A stretch of DNA of 64,000 nucleotides from the NCBI GenBank assembly GCA_013822735.1, contig PNKZ01000027.1, positions 1 through 64,000 on the forward strand, read 5' to 3'. Position numbers and translations under genes: made by a program. Of the stretch, positions 27,443 to 37,211 are shown in pieces (position 1 is the stretch's first letter; every line of letters begins with the position of its first letter). The stretch comes from Pirellula sp. GTDB taxonomy: Bacteria; Planctomycetota; Planctomycetia; Pirellulales; PNKZ01. The notes under the pieces were generated by a model, which saw only the letters and a list, made by a program, of their open reading frames with translations, had not been told where the DNA came from and did no database searches.

Positions 27443-28440
27443 ATTCCGATTTGAGATTGATAGATACGTTCGGCCGGCTCCACACCGATTTGCGGATCAG
27501 CGTCACCGATCGCTGCAATATTCGCTGTTTCTACTGCATGCCCAATGAAAACGTCGTGTTTAAGGCGCGCGAGGAACTGCTGACGTTCGAGGAGATAGAA
27601 CGATTTGTTCGCGTCGTGGCGCGGCTCGGTGTTTCCAAGTTGCGTCTCACCGGGGGAGAACCGCTGGTCCGCCGCGAACTCGATCAGCTGGTCGCGCGAC
27701 TCGTGCAAGTACCCGGGATCGACGATATTGCGCTGACGACCAACGGCATCTTGCTTGCCGAGCAGGCCGCGGCATTACGTACGGCGGGTTTGAAGCGGCT
27801 GAACATCAGCTTGGATGCTCTCGACCCGGAGATGTTTCGCCGAATCGCGCGCCGTGACGGCTTGGAGCAGGTGCTTGCCGGTATTGCCGAGGCGCAGCGC
27901 GTCGGCTTCGACAAGATCAAGCTCAATGCCGTTGCCATTCGGGGGCTTACAGAATCTCAGATCCTGCCGCTCGGGAGGTTTGCTCGCGAGCGCGGTTTGG
28001 AGTTGCGCTTTATCGAGTTCATGCCGCTGGATGCCGAGCAGCATTGGACGGACGAGCAAGTTCTGTCGGGCAGCGACATCTTGAACCGCCTCGCCGAGGC
28101 CTTCGGCCCGCTTGAGCCGATTACTCCTGGGCACCCTGGACAACCGGCAAGCGACTATCGCTTCATCGACGGCGGGGGCCTGGTCGGCTTCATCAATCCT
28201 GTATCGCAGCCGTTCTGCGAGTCGTGCAACCGCCTCCGGCTCACGGCCGAAGGACAGGTCCGCAACTGCCTGTTTTCACAGGAAGAATGGGATGCACGTA
28301 CGTTGCTTCGAAATGGTGGTAGCGACGACGAACTAGAACAGTTAGTGCGTTCGTCGGTATCGGCCAAGCGCGCAGGGCACGGCATCAACACCGCGGAGTT
28401 TTACCGGCCCGAACGCGCAATGTTTCAAATCGGCGGTTGA
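27439..28440 (+). CDS. moaA: GTP 3',8-cyclase MoaA
   Basis: A 333-residue radical SAM enzyme that starts molybdenum cofactor synthesis from GTP. The N-terminal cluster motif is CNIRCFYC in SVTDRCNIRCFYCMPNE. The second, C-terminal 4Fe-4S cluster uses CESCNRLRLTAEGQVRNC. The protein ends FQIGG; the terminal Gly-Gly is required for activity in characterised homologues. It overlaps moaE by four bases. Length and motifs are complete. Confidence 0.97.
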   Translation: MNSDLRLIDTFGRLHTDLRISVTDRCNIRCFYCMPNENVVFKAREELLTFEEIERFVRVVARLGVSKLRLTGGEPLVRRELDQLVARLVQVPGIDDIALTTNGILLAEQAAALRTAGLKRLNISLDALDPEMFRRIARRDGLEQVLAGIAEAQRVGFDKIKLNAVAIRGLTESQILPLGRFARERGLELRFIEFMPLDAEQHWTDEQVLSGSDILNRLAEAFGPLEPITPGHPGQPASDYRFIDGGGLVGFINPVSQPFCESCNRLRLTAEGQVRNCLFSQEEWDARTLLRNGGSDDELEQLVRSSVSAKRAGHGINTAEFYRPERAMFQIGG

Positions 28441-28476
28441 TCGTCTCGTTCCGATCTTTCATTACGGATTCGCTTC

Positions 28477-29640
28477 TTGCCTGCTCGCATCTATTTTGAC
28501 AACGCCGCCACGAGTTGGCCGAAACCTCCGGAAGTTTACGACTCCGTCGATCGCTGGCAGCGCGAAAACGGCGCGCCGGCCGGCCGCGGTCATTACGACT
28601 CGGCCGCAGAAACGGATCGCCTCGTGCTCGACGCACGACGCGCCGTGGCGACTTTGCTCGGCGCGAGCGACCCCAATCAAGTGGCGTTTACACTCAACGG
28701 CACGGACGCATTGCACTTGGCGATTCAGGGTCTGATTCGTCCCGGCGATCACGTCGTCACCACGGTCGTCGAGCACAACTCCGTGCTTCGCCCGTTGCGG
28801 CAACTGGCCGATGGTCGCGGCGTCGCCGTGGCGCACGTCGGTTGCGATGCCGACGGCGTCGTCTCCGCACGTGACGTGATTGCCGCGCTCAACTCAAAAA
28901 CGAAATTCGTCGTCGTCTCGCACGCTTCGAACGTCACGGGCGCTCTGCAACCGATCGCCGAGATCGGGGCGGAACTTCGCCGCCGCGACATCACGTTCGT
29001 CGTCGATGCGGCGCAGACGGTGGGAGAACTGCCGTTCTCGGTCGAGGAGTTGTCGTGCGATCTCTTGGCCGCGCCGGGGCATAAGGGCTTGCTTGGGCCT
29101 TTGGGAACCGGCGTGCTTTACGTTCGTCCCGGTGTCGAAAGCCGACTTATGAGCATTCGCACCGGCGGCACCGGCAGCCAAAGCAATTCGACGTTGCAAC
29201 CCAAAACCATGCCCGACAAGTTTGAAGCGGGAAACCTCAACGTGCCGGGAATCATCGGTCTGGGGGCGGGCGCGCAGTGGCTGCTCGGCCGCGGCGTTGC
29301 CTCGGTTCGGGAGCAGAGCCTGCGGCAAATGGAGCGACTCAGTGCAGGCCTTGCCGAACTCCACGGAGTCCGGCGTTTCGGCCCTCGCGAAGTTTCGCGC
29401 CGCGTAGGGGTGGTGAGCCTCGCAATCGACGGATATGATCCCCAAGAAGCGGCAGCGGTGCTGGCAGGCGGCTTTGGAATCGAAGCCCGTGCCGGACTGC
29501 ATTGCGCGCCGCTCATGCACAGGTCGCTCGGAACCGACGCTGCGGGTGGTACGTTACGTCTGAGCATCGGGCCGTTTACCACCGACGCGCAGATTGACGC
29601 CGCGTTGGACGCCTTGCGAAGTTTAGTCACGACTCATTGA
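28477..29640 (+). CDS. Class V aminotransferase, cysteine desulfurase type
   Basis: A 387-residue PLP enzyme. It begins with the family N-terminus IYFDNAATSWPKPPEVYDS. The PLP lysine lies in APGHKGLLGPLGTG, and the catalytic cysteine in GLHCAPLMHRSLGT. This matches the subgroup of cysteine desulfurase family proteins distinct from IscS and NifS. TTG at 28477 is the only start that keeps the conserved N-terminus. It follows moaA by 36 bases and overlaps the tail of the next open frame. A role in supplying sulfur to MoaD is plausible from context only. Confidence 0.9.
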   Translation: MPARIYFDNAATSWPKPPEVYDSVDRWQRENGAPAGRGHYDSAAETDRLVLDARRAVATLLGASDPNQVAFTLNGTDALHLAIQGLIRPGDHVVTTVVEHNSVLRPLRQLADGRGVAVAHVGCDADGVVSARDVIAALNSKTKFVVVSHASNVTGALQPIAEIGAELRRRDITFVVDAAQTVGELPFSVEELSCDLLAAPGHKGLLGPLGTGVLYVRPGVESRLMSIRTGGTGSQSNSTLQPKTMPDKFEAGNLNVPGIIGLGAGAQWLLGRGVASVREQSLRQMERLSAGLAELHGVRRFGPREVSRRVGVVSLAIDGYDPQEAAAVLAGGFGIEARAGLHCAPLMHRSLGTDAAGGTLRLSIGPFTTDAQIDAALDALRSLVTTH

Positions 29641-29657
29641 CGGGAAGGATCCACACC

Positions 29658-30074
29658 ATGGCCGGCGCACCTTGGTTCAAAGACGGGCTGCGGTTCGAAT
29701 GCACGCAATGCGGCGATTGCTGCACCGGCGCTCCCGGCTTCGTGTGGGTCAATCAAGAAGAGATCGAAGCGATTGCCAAGAAGATCAACGTTGAACTTGC
29801 AGAGTTTGAAAAGAAGTACGTGCGCAAGATCGGCATTCGTAAGAGCTTAGTGGAGTTCCCAAACGGCGATTGCGTCTTCTTTGATACTGAAAAGCGGAAC
29901 TGCTCCGTTTACGAAGCCCGGCCTCGGCAGTGCAGAACGTGGCCGTGGTGGGATTCGAACACCCGCACGCCGGATACCTGGGAAGAGACCAAAGAAGCCT
30001 GCCCCGGATGCGGCAAAGGAAAGCTCTACACGGAAGAGCATATTCTCCAACAGATGTCGGTCATTCGTATCTAA
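29658..30074 (+). CDS. YkgJ-type cysteine cluster protein
   Basis: A 138-residue protein of the YkgJ/UPF0153 family of presumed zinc or iron-sulfur proteins. It has FECTQCGDCCTGAPG near the start, CSVYEARPRQCRTWPWW in the middle and CPGCGKG near the end. GGGAAGGA seven bases upstream of the ATG at 29658 is a good ribosome binding site and decides against the upstream in-frame ATG at 29637. It lies at the end of the moa-linked run. Function is unknown in the family. Confidence 0.9.
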   Translation: MAGAPWFKDGLRFECTQCGDCCTGAPGFVWVNQEEIEAIAKKINVELAEFEKKYVRKIGIRKSLVEFPNGDCVFFDTEKRNCSVYEARPRQCRTWPWWDSNTRTPDTWEETKEACPGCGKGKLYTEEHILQQMSVIRI

Positions 30075-30448
30075 GTCCTGCCGTCATAAAGTTTTTCGAC
30101 GCATGCAGGCGTCCGCGCTGCGGCCTACCAGTTGTTCGGCCTGTAGCTTTCTTGCGGATTAAGTGGAGTTTGCGGGTTCTCCTAGTCGATGAATACCGCG
30201 CGCCGACCTTCTCTTCGTGAGTGGTATGGTGAAAGTCTTGGCCGACAATCCGGCGAAGTCGATCACAACATACTATCTCACAAAGAGTTACGGCTGATCG
30301 GGGTGCTTCGGTGCCACGAGAATCGATCGTAAGTTCTTTGACAATTGATGCTTAGCTCCTATCGAAACGCCGGGATGGCCATGGCCATTGCGGCTCGGTC
30401 TCGCGCCCTAACTAGGCGTAGTCGAAGTGCCGGAAACGTTGAATCGCC
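30075..30448. other. Intergenic region upstream of the HU gene
   Basis: No gene is supported. A second possible -35 element (TTGACA, 30338-30343, in the phrase AAGTTCTTTGACAATTG) lies about 110 bases before the stronger HU promoter. Its -10 partner (TATCGA, 30360-30365, spacing 16) is weak. If it is used, the HU messenger would have a leader of about 180 bases. I see no tRNA or other structured RNA. Confidence 0.4.
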
Positions 30449-30477
30449 TTGACACTAGTTCTTATGGCATCTACACT
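30449..30477 (+). promoter_or_regulatory. Sigma-70-type promoter of the HU gene
   Basis: TTGACA at 30449-30454 is a perfect -35 box. A 17-base spacer leads to TACACT at 30472-30477, which matches four of six -10 positions. The predicted leader is about 70 bases and contains a small stem (GGCGACG at 30500-30506 with CGTCGCC at 30526-30532). This is the clearest housekeeping promoter in the window. Confidence 0.7.
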
Positions 30478-30553
30478 TGGAGCGTGACTTGGGGACTCCG
30501 GCGACGCCCTGCGAAGGACCACTTTCGTCGCCGAAACAGCGGAGAGTCATGAC

Positions 30554-30922
30554 GTGACCAAGAAAGAAATAGTGAAGACGATTTCGGACGCCTGCCAGCT
30601 CACGCAGCTGCAGACGAAAGAGATCGTTCAACGAACGTTCGACGCGATTGTCGAGACGCTTGTGGAAGAAAAGCGGATCGAGTTGCGGAACTTCGGTGTG
30701 TTTGAAGTGAAGAAGCGGGCGGCCCGCAAGGCTCGCAATCCGCGCACTGGTGACAAGGTTTACGTACCTGAGAAGTACGTCGTAACCTTCAAGCCTGGTA
30801 AGGAGATGGAAGAAAAGGTTCGTGAGCTCGAACGGCAAGCCGCCGAACGTGCCGCAGCCGCCATGGCAGGTGGACAAGCCCCTACGGAAGGGACGCCGCC
30901 GCCCATGGAAAATGCTTCCTAA
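30554..30922 (+). CDS. HU/IHF-family DNA-binding protein
   Basis: A 122-residue nucleoid protein. Residues 1-90 are the HU fold: [18 protein letters not shown], then [20 protein letters not shown] and [20 protein letters not shown], with the DNA-intercalating arm. A 30-residue Ala/Pro-rich tail, unusual for HU, follows. The GTG at 30554 gives the correct N-terminus. An overlapping ATG at 30549 opens only a two-codon frame (ATG ACG TGA) and may affect initiation. A strong sigma-70 promoter lies upstream. Confidence 0.95.
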   Translation: MTKKEIVKTISDACQLTQLQTKEIVQRTFDAIVETLVEEKRIELRNFGVFEVKKRAARKARNPRTGDKVYVPEKYVVTFKPGKEMEEKVRELERQAAERAAAAMAGGQAPTEGTPPPMENAS

Positions 30923-30966
30923 CCTCTTGCCGGGAATGCTAGTTAGCAGCCGTAAGTCGCAGCGTC

Positions 30967-30987
30967 CGGGCAAGCACTGCTTGCCCG
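30967..30987. terminator. Hairpin after the HU gene
   Basis: CGGGCAAGC at 30967-30975 pairs perfectly with GCTTGCCCG at 30979-30987 around a three-base loop. It starts 44 bases after the HU stop codon. There is no T tract, so it is at best a partial terminator or an mRNA end-protecting hairpin. Confidence 0.45.
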
Positions 30988-31241
30988 CATGAGCCGACAC
31001 TTCTCTCGGCCCGTCCTCTGCGGATGGCCGTGCCCCGGCTGGTCTGGCGGCAGGCGACGTAAGTCGCTACCTTACCGCCCCTTCCGAAGTCGAACCGTTC
31101 GACCGTTCCGGCCTTTCCCTGCGTTTCGCTGGCAGCCAAGCATCAACTTCCGCATCGTTCGATGCGGATGCAGAATGCCAAACGGCGCCGGAGATGTCGA
31201 CGCGACATCGAGAGCGTCTGGGTCACGGAGGATTGGAGTTT

Positions 31242-31460
31242 ATGCGTAAGTTACTACTCACTGTGCTCGCCGGAATGAGCCTTGCCGCTTCCACCGGTTG
31301 CCTCACGCCCATTTACTCGGGCGATCCGACGCGCCGCACGCAGCAGCTCATGAACACCTCTGAAAACCTCCGTATGTTCCTCGAAGATTGGGAACGGATC
31401 TGGTTGCTCGACCAACCGAGCCACCTTTCGCCTAATCGCACGCACGGCGGCATTATCTAG
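31242..31460 (+). CDS. Small predicted lipoprotein
   Basis: A 72-residue protein with a signal peptide (MRKLLLTVLAGMSLAASTGC) and a lipobox at ASTGC. The mature part of about 53 residues has an acidic helix (NTSENLRMFLEDWERIW) and no known motif. GGAGGA upstream of the ATG at 31242 supports the start. A rho-independent terminator follows at 31502. It seems to be a single-gene unit, of the kind of small envelope lipoprotein common in planctomycetes. Confidence 0.8.
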   Translation: MRKLLLTVLAGMSLAASTGCLTPIYSGDPTRRTQQLMNTSENLRMFLEDWERIWLLDQPSHLSPNRTHGGII

Positions 31461-31501
31461 TTAAGCCGCTCGTCGCACGCACCTCAAGCACAACGCCTAT
31501 C

Positions 31502-31539
31502 AAGGGCGCGGCAGCGATGCCGCGCCCTTGTTTTGTTGC
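31502..31539 (+). terminator. Rho-independent terminator
   Basis: CAAGGGCGCGGC (31502-31513) pairs perfectly with GCCGCGCCCTTG (31520-31531) around a six-base loop and is followed by TTTTGTTG. It ends the transcript of the small lipoprotein gene that stops at 31460. Confidence 0.85.
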
Positions 31540-31692
31540 GGTCATGCACAAGCGCAGGCATCGTCGGCGGTTGCCCGTAGCAGGCGTGGGGGATACATTG
31601 CTCGCATAGGCGAAACTTGTTTGCTACGTTCGCCTTAGACGAGCCACGGGGCCGTCGCGCTGTATCTGAATTCCGCACCCCTTGAGAATGCC

Positions 31693-32631
31693 GTGGACGC
31701 CGTCGCCGTCGATCTAGAAGTCTGCCTCGGTCGCCTGCGCCTGCCGAATCCCATCCTCACCGCTTCCGGCACGTTCGGCTATGCCCGTGAGATGGCCGGT
31801 TTCGTCAATCTCGCGTCGCTCGGCGGTATTGTCCCGAAGACGATCACGAAGCTCCCCAGGCCCGGTAATAAGCCGTGGCGCACGGTGGAGACGACCGGCG
31901 GCATGCTCAACTCGATCGGCCTCGATAACGACGGCATCGACGCCTTTATCGAAGGACACCTGCCGTACCTCGCGACCGTCGGCTGCCCGATTGTCGTGAG
32001 CGTGGCAGGGTGCGACGAAGCGGAGTTTGCCGAATTGGCCGCCAAGCTTAGCGGCAGGCCGGAAGTGTCGGCGATCGAGCTGAACGTATCCTGCCCGAAC
32101 GTTAGCGGCGGCGTCGATCTAGGGACCAATCCTGCTCGCTGCGAGCAAGTCGTGGCGATGGCTCGCAAGGCGTGCGATCGCCCGATCATCGCGAAACTTA
32201 CGCCGAACGTGACGAGCGTCGCCGACATTGCGAAAGCCGCCGAGGCCGGCGGCGCCGACGCCATTGCCCTGATCAACACCTGCCTCGGCATGGCCATCGA
32301 CTGGCGCCGCAAGCGCCCGCTGTTGGGCAACGTCGTCGGCGGACTCAGCGGGCCGGCGATTAAGCCGATCGCGCTGCGCTGCGTCTACCAAGCCGCGCGG
32401 GCCGTGAAGACGCCGCTCATCGGCATCGGCGGCATTGCGACGCTGGACGACGTCATGGAGTTTGCGGTTGCCGGCGCTTCGGCCGTGCAACTTGGTACCG
32501 TCAACTTCTACGATCCGACGGTCGCCGGCCGAATCCTCGAAGCGCTGCCCGGCGCCGTGCGGCAACTTGGCGCCGAACGTTGGTGCGACGTCGTCAACAC
32601 GCTCGACGCTCCCAAGCCGCAAGGCAAATAA
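31693..32631 (+). CDS. pyrD: Dihydroorotate dehydrogenase, class 1B type
   Basis: A 312-residue FMN enzyme that oxidises dihydroorotate to orotate in pyrimidine synthesis. Motifs include [36 protein letters not shown] and [12 protein letters not shown]. Class 1B enzymes work with an iron-sulfur subunit PyrK and use NAD; pyrK is not adjacent. The GTG at 31693 gives the usual N-terminus. trpS follows after 40 bases on the same strand. Confidence 0.95.
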   Translation: MDAVAVDLEVCLGRLRLPNPILTASGTFGYAREMAGFVNLASLGGIVPKTITKLPRPGNKPWRTVETTGGMLNSIGLDNDGIDAFIEGHLPYLATVGCPIVVSVAGCDEAEFAELAAKLSGRPEVSAIELNVSCPNVSGGVDLGTNPARCEQVVAMARKACDRPIIAKLTPNVTSVADIAKAAEAGGADAIALINTCLGMAIDWRRKRPLLGNVVGGLSGPAIKPIALRCVYQAARAVKTPLIGIGGIATLDDVMEFAVAGASAVQLGTVNFYDPTVAGRILEALPGAVRQLGAERWCDVVNTLDAPKPQGK

Positions 32632-32671
32632 CCGTTTCCCCCCTTCGCCTTCCCCCTTCCGCCTTTTCGCC

Positions 32672-33634
32672 ATGCGTGTTCTCTCCGGCATCCAACCGAC
32701 CGGCCGCCCCCACTGGGGCAACTACTTCGGCGCCATCCGCCAGTACATCGACCTGCAACACGGCAACGAGGCCTACTACTTCGTGGCTGATTTGCACGCG
32801 CTGACGACGGTGCGCGACGCCGCACGGCTGCGGCAAAACACGTTCGACGCGGCACTCGATCTCTTGGCGCTCGGCCTCGACCCCGAAAAGGCCGTGCTCT
32901 TCCGGCAATCCGACGTGCCGGAGGTTTCCGAACTCTGCTGGCTGCTCATGACCGGCACCCCGATGGGTTTGCTGGAGCGATGCCATGCGTATAAAGACAA
33001 GAAAGAAAAGGGGCTCACGGCCGATGCCGGGCTCTTTACGTATCCCGTCCTGATGTCGGCCGACATCCTGGCCTACGACGCCGATATCGTTCCGGTCGGG
33101 GCCGATCAGGTGCAGCATATTGAAGTTTGCCGCGATTTGGCGGGCAGCTTCAATCATCAATTCGGCGAAACGTTCGTGCTGCCCAAAGCCAAAACGCTCG
33201 ACGCCTCGGCGAAGGTGCCGGGGACCGACGGCGAGAAGATGTCGAAGAGCTACGACAACACGATCGAACTCTTCGAAGATCCGAAAGCGGCCCGCAAGAA
33301 GATCATGCGGATCACCACCGACGCGCGGCCGATGGAAGAGCCGAAGGAGCCGGACGGCGACCACCTTTATCAACTCTACTCGCTCTTTGTCGGCGACGCC
33401 GAACGTGAGGCGATGGCGGCCCTTTATCGGCGCGGCGGTTTCGGCTACGGCGAGATCAAGAAGGCCTTGGCGGATGCGGCCGAGAGCTTTTTTGCAGATG
33501 CTCGCACACGAAGGGCGGCGCTAGTCGCCGATCCCGCACGCGTCGAACAAATCCTTGCAGACGGCGCAGTACGGGCGCGCAAGAAAGCCGCCGCCACGTT
33601 GGCCCGGGCTCAAAAGAATTGCGGCCTCCGCTAA
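32672..33634 (+). CDS. trpS: Tryptophanyl-tRNA synthetase
   Basis: A 320-residue class I aminoacyl-tRNA synthetase. The HIGH-type motif is [13 protein letters not shown] and the KMSKS motif is present as EKMSKSYDN. The tryptophan pocket segment [15 protein letters not shown] is conserved. The ATG at 32672 gives the family N-terminus [11 protein letters not shown]; the frame is open far upstream through pyrD, but that part is spurious. The GT2 gene starts 16 bases later. Confidence 0.97.
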   Translation: MRVLSGIQPTGRPHWGNYFGAIRQYIDLQHGNEAYYFVADLHALTTVRDAARLRQNTFDAALDLLALGLDPEKAVLFRQSDVPEVSELCWLLMTGTPMGLLERCHAYKDKKEKGLTADAGLFTYPVLMSADILAYDADIVPVGADQVQHIEVCRDLAGSFNHQFGETFVLPKAKTLDASAKVPGTDGEKMSKSYDNTIELFEDPKAARKKIMRITTDARPMEEPKEPDGDHLYQLYSLFVGDAEREAMAALYRRGGFGYGEIKKALADAAESFFADARTRRAALVADPARVEQILADGAVRARKKAAATLARAQKNCGLR

Positions 33635-33650
33635 CGACGACTCATTCATC

Positions 33651-34502
33651 ATGCTCAACGGCCAAAAGATCGTCGTCGTCATGCCGGCCTACAACGCCGA
33701 GAAAACGCTGCGCCGTACGGTCGATGAAATCCCGCGCGACGTCGTCGACGGCGTGCTCTTGGTCGACGATGCCAGCCGCGACAGCACGAGCAAGCTCGCC
33801 GCGTCGCTCGGCATTCCCACGTTTGTGCACGTGCGCAACTACGGCTACGGCCGCAATCAGAAGACTTGCTACATGCAGGCCTTGCGCATGGGAGCCGACG
33901 TCGTGGTGATGCTCCATCCCGACTATCAGTATTCGCCGAAGCTCATCACCGCGATGGCCGCCATGATCACCGGCGGCGAGTTCGACGTCGTCCTTGGGTC
34001 GCGCATTCTGGGCGTCGGCGCTTTGGCCGGCGGGATGCCGCTCTACAAATACATCTTCAATCGCTGCCTCACACTGGCTCAGAATCTACTTTGCAGCCAT
34101 AAGCTGTCGGAGTATCACACCGGCTATCGAGCCTTTTCGCGCCGCGTGCTCACCGAACTTCCGTTGCAAGAAAACGACGATGACTTCGTGTTCGACAATG
34201 AAATGTTGGCGCAAGCCATCTATTTCGGTTTCCGCATCGGCGAGGTGAGCTGCCCGACGAAGTATTTCGAAGATGCGTCCTCGATTAACTTTCGCCGCAG
34301 CGTGAAGTACGGTCTCGGCGTTTTGGGAACGTCGGTTCTGTTTCGCCTAAACCGATGGGGATTTGTGAAGAGCCGTATCTTCGCGCGCGACGGGCGTCGG
34401 CTGGACGATGCGTCGATTCCGGCCGATTACTACCGCGAAGAATTGCAGCAAGCCGAGCCCATGGCGACGGTGGCAGGCGAGGAGTCGGCGCGTGGCGGAT
34501 AA
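33651..34502 (+). CDS. Family 2 glycosyltransferase, polyprenyl-phosphate type
   Basis: A 283-residue GT2 enzyme. The nucleotide-sugar fold begins IVVVMPAYNAEKTLRRTV, with VLLVDDASRDST and the acidic metal site in MLHPDYQYSP. The pattern is close to dolichol/undecaprenyl-phosphate mannosyl- or glucosyltransferases, although no C-terminal membrane helix pair is obvious. Its end overlaps the following methyltransferase start by 11 bases. Together with that gene and a GT39-like protein it forms a likely glycan-modification unit. Confidence 0.9.
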   Translation: MLNGQKIVVVMPAYNAEKTLRRTVDEIPRDVVDGVLLVDDASRDSTSKLAASLGIPTFVHVRNYGYGRNQKTCYMQALRMGADVVVMLHPDYQYSPKLITAMAAMITGGEFDVVLGSRILGVGALAGGMPLYKYIFNRCLTLAQNLLCSHKLSEYHTGYRAFSRRVLTELPLQENDDDFVFDNEMLAQAIYFGFRIGEVSCPTKYFEDASSINFRRSVKYGLGVLGTSVLFRLNRWGFVKSRIFARDGRRLDDASIPADYYREELQQAEPMATVAGEESARGG

Positions 34503-35505
34503 CGCCGACGTCGTCGCCGCGCAGTCCGCACCGCATTGCTCCTGGTGCGGTTCTTCGCACGCTGCGCCTGCGTGGTCCGGGCCGGAGCCGCGCGATTTTC
34601 AAGTGCGCCGCTGCCGGAAGTGCGACCACCACTACACGGTGCCGATCCTCGGGCCGACGGAAATCGGCGCTTACTACGCGGAAGAATACTACGGCACGAA
34701 AAATCGCCGCTTCAATCCGTTAATGGAATTGCTCGTCGGCCGGTTTCGACGCTCGCGCGCCCGCAGACTAGCGCAGTTTACGCCGGTCGGCAAAGTGCTC
34801 GACGTCGGCTGCGGCCGCGGTCTTACGCTTGCCACATTGCGTGAACTCGGCTGGACGACCGTCGGATGCGAATACAGCGCTACGTCGGCACGGTACGCGC
34901 GCGAGGAATTGAAACTCGAAGTCGCCTGCGAAGGTTTTGAGCCGGAGCGTTACGCCGACGGCGAGTTCGACGCCGTGATTCTCTGGCATGTGTTGGAACA
35001 TCTCTCCGATGCGCGTCAGTCGTTAGAAACCTGTGCGCGCATCGTGAAGCCCGGCGGTGTGCTGGCCGTGGCCGTGCCAAATTTCGACTCCTATCAGGCC
35101 GAGTGGACGCGTTACGGTTGGTTTCATCTGGATATGCCGCGCCACTATCAGCACTTCGGGGCGCCGTGGTTGCGAGCGCGATTGCGGGAGTTGGGATTCG
35201 ACGTCGTGTCGGAATCGCACGCCTCGCTCGAACAAAATCCTTACGGGTGGATTCAAAGCATTCTGAATCGATGGGGACTGCGACGAAACTTGTTGTACGA
35301 TATCCTTCGCCGCGAATCCGCGCGTACGGTAAAGCATCCGTGGCGCGAAGTGCCGGGCCAGTCGCTGGCGAGCGTTCTCGGGATGTTTGTATTGTTGCCG
35401 TTTTCTCTGGCGATGCTCGCGGCCGAGGGCTTTGGGCGTCGTGGCGCCACGGTTGAGTTTTACGCCGTTCGTACATCGGCATCCGCCCGAACACGCCGCC
35501 TATGA
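34492..35505 (+). CDS. SAM-dependent methyltransferase with N-terminal zinc ribbon
   Basis: A 337-residue protein. The N-terminus holds a probable zinc ribbon (CSWCGSSH and CRKCDHHYTV). The Rossmann-fold methyltransferase follows, with motif I VLDVGCGRGLTLATLREL and the WHVLEHLSDARQSLE stretch. A hydrophobic helix near 310-330 may anchor it. The GTG at 34492 has GGAG upstream and overlaps the GT2 gene. Similar proteins methylate sugars or lipid carriers in surface glycan clusters. The end overlaps the next gene (ATGA). Confidence 0.88.
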   Translation: MADNADVVAAQSAPHCSWCGSSHAAPAWSGPEPRDFQVRRCRKCDHHYTVPILGPTEIGAYYAEEYYGTKNRRFNPLMELLVGRFRRSRARRLAQFTPVGKVLDVGCGRGLTLATLRELGWTTVGCEYSATSARYAREELKLEVACEGFEPERYADGEFDAVILWHVLEHLSDARQSLETCARIVKPGGVLAVAVPNFDSYQAEWTRYGWFHLDMPRHYQHFGAPWLRARLRELGFDVVSESHASLEQNPYGWIQSILNRWGLRRNLLYDILRRESARTVKHPWREVPGQSLASVLGMFVLLPFSLAMLAAEGFGRRGATVEFYAVRTSASARTRRL

Positions 35506-37208
35506 CATCGAGCCGCACGTCGACCGACGCAGCGCCGAAGCCGACCGTGGCGGGCTATTTGCCAACGGTGTTCGCGCTCGTCGCGGCGGCCCTATTGCTG
35601 TTTTGGAACCTCGGCTTTTATCCGTTCTGGGGCGACGAGGCCGATACGGTAATTTTTGCTCGTGGGGTTTGGGAGACCGGCGACATGTCGGCCCTCTACG
35701 GCGAAAATCTTTACGCGTACCGCGATGGCACGTTGCTCGTGCAACTCAAGAACCGCAGCACTCCCCCCGCGGCCTACTATTTGGTGGCGCCGTTTTGGGG
35801 CACGTTCGGGCCGGATCATTTCGGCTTGCGCCTGCCGTTTGCCTTGTGCACGTTAGGCGTCGTTGCACTGGTCGGGCGCTGGTTGGTGCGCGAGAGCCTC
35901 GCCTGGCCGTTGCAGGCTTGTTTGCTCGGCGCGCTCGTGCTCAACGTCTCCTTTTTGCTCTATGGTCGACAATGCCGTTACTCGGCGCTGGCGACGCTGC
36001 TGACCGCCGCAGTGGCCTATTGCTATTGGTTCTTTGACGGTTCGCGGCGCAAGCTGGCCGCGGTTGTCGTCGGCCTGTGCCTGTTGGCGGCAACGCATTA
36101 TTTGCACTTTGCGGCCGGCGTCGCAGCGCTGCTCGTAGACTACGTGCTCTGCGGGCGACGGACCATGCGTTTGAGCGCCCGACAATGGACCGCCGTTCTC
36201 TTGCCGACGGCGATCGTGTTTGCACTGCTCGTGGCGGTTTATAATCCGCTCGGAAAGCACACGCAGACTGAGCCTGTCGCCGGGGCTCAGGCATCGACGA
36301 ACATCCTGCTCGATAAGGCGAAGCTATTGTGGTGGTCGCTGCGCGATTTGAACGGTTGCGAGTATGGCGTGGGAATCGTGCTGGCCGCCGCTCCGCTGGT
36401 GTTTCTATGGCGAAAGTCCTGGGGACCACTCCGACTCTGGCTGGCCTGCTTCGTGTACATCGTCGCTACGACCCTGCTCTCGCCGCAGCCGGTAGACCGC
36501 ACGCTCGAGGCCGACGTCCGATATCTCGCCCCGCTCATTCCGGCGCTGATCGCACTCACGGTGCTCGCTGTTGAACGCGCGTGCGGCGGACGGATGTTGC
36601 TCGCGGCTCCGATTACGGCCTTGTGTGTTTTTACCAACATGGCGCATAAGCCGTGGGATCCGTTCGAATGGCCGGAGCGAATTACGAAACGCTTCTCGGA
36701 TGCCGCGTGGGTATCGCATCCCTGGCGTTCGACGATCGGCGATTTTGTGCACGAGCTTTATCATCCGCGACGTACGGCCGGCGCGGCGCTTTCTCAGTGG
36801 CTTAAGGAAAATGCCCGGCCCGGCGACACGGCTTGGCTGACGCCGAGCGATTGGATGGCGCCGCAAATCATTGAAACGCCGGAGCTCATTTACGGTTGGC
36901 AGTTGGAACGACCCGCGCGCGAAGCCGACTTCGCCGCGCTTCCGCGCATTCATTTCGCGGGAGAGGTTCCGGTCGATTGGATCGTCGTCTTCGGGTTCGG
37001 CAATGTCGACACGCTCCGGTTGCGGCATGTGAAAGAAAATGTGCTGCCCCGGCTTGCGGCGCGCGGATTCCACTACGATCAGGCGGCGCACTTGTCGGAG
37101 TACTTCGACGACCGCACTCGCCCGGAGTTGTTTTGGCACTGGTTTCGCGACGAACCGTATGATAAGACCAATCGCGGAATTACGATTTTTCGACTTCGGC
37201 AACCTTAA
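35502..37208 (+). CDS. GT39/ArnT-like integral membrane glycosyltransferase
   Basis: A 568-residue protein with about nine to eleven membrane helices in the first 400 residues and a soluble C-terminal domain. The first outer loop has WGDEADT, the acidic motif expected in GT-C enzymes that take sugars from polyprenyl phosphate. It would use the lipid-linked sugar made by the upstream GT2 protein. The start overlaps the methyltransferase stop. The acceptor, lipid or protein, is unknown. Confidence 0.82.
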   Translation: MTSSRTSTDAAPKPTVAGYLPTVFALVAAALLLFWNLGFYPFWGDEADTVIFARGVWETGDMSALYGENLYAYRDGTLLVQLKNRSTPPAAYYLVAPFWGTFGPDHFGLRLPFALCTLGVVALVGRWLVRESLAWPLQACLLGALVLNVSFLLYGRQCRYSALATLLTAAVAYCYWFFDGSRRKLAAVVVGLCLLAATHYLHFAAGVAALLVDYVLCGRRTMRLSARQWTAVLLPTAIVFALLVAVYNPLGKHTQTEPVAGAQASTNILLDKAKLLWWSLRDLNGCEYGVGIVLAAAPLVFLWRKSWGPLRLWLACFVYIVATTLLSPQPVDRTLEADVRYLAPLIPALIALTVLAVERACGGRMLLAAPITALCVFTNMAHKPWDPFEWPERITKRFSDAAWVSHPWRSTIGDFVHELYHPRRTAGAALSQWLKENARPGDTAWLTPSDWMAPQIIETPELIYGWQLERPAREADFAALPRIHFAGEVPVDWIVVFGFGNVDTLRLRHVKENVLPRLAARGFHYDQAAHLSEYFDDRTRPELFWHWFRDEPYDKTNRGITIFRLRQP

Positions 37209-37211
37209 GTG

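Noticed and set aside
29941-29980. GTGGGATTCGAACACCCGCA looks like a tRNA T-arm on the minus strand.
   Set aside because: It lies inside the YkgJ-type gene (WPWWDSNTRTPDT) and no acceptor, D or anticodon arms can be built around it.
30338-30365. TTGACA plus TATCGA as a second main HU promoter.
   Set aside because: The -10 box is weak and the downstream pair at 30449-30477 is much better; mentioned only as a possibility.
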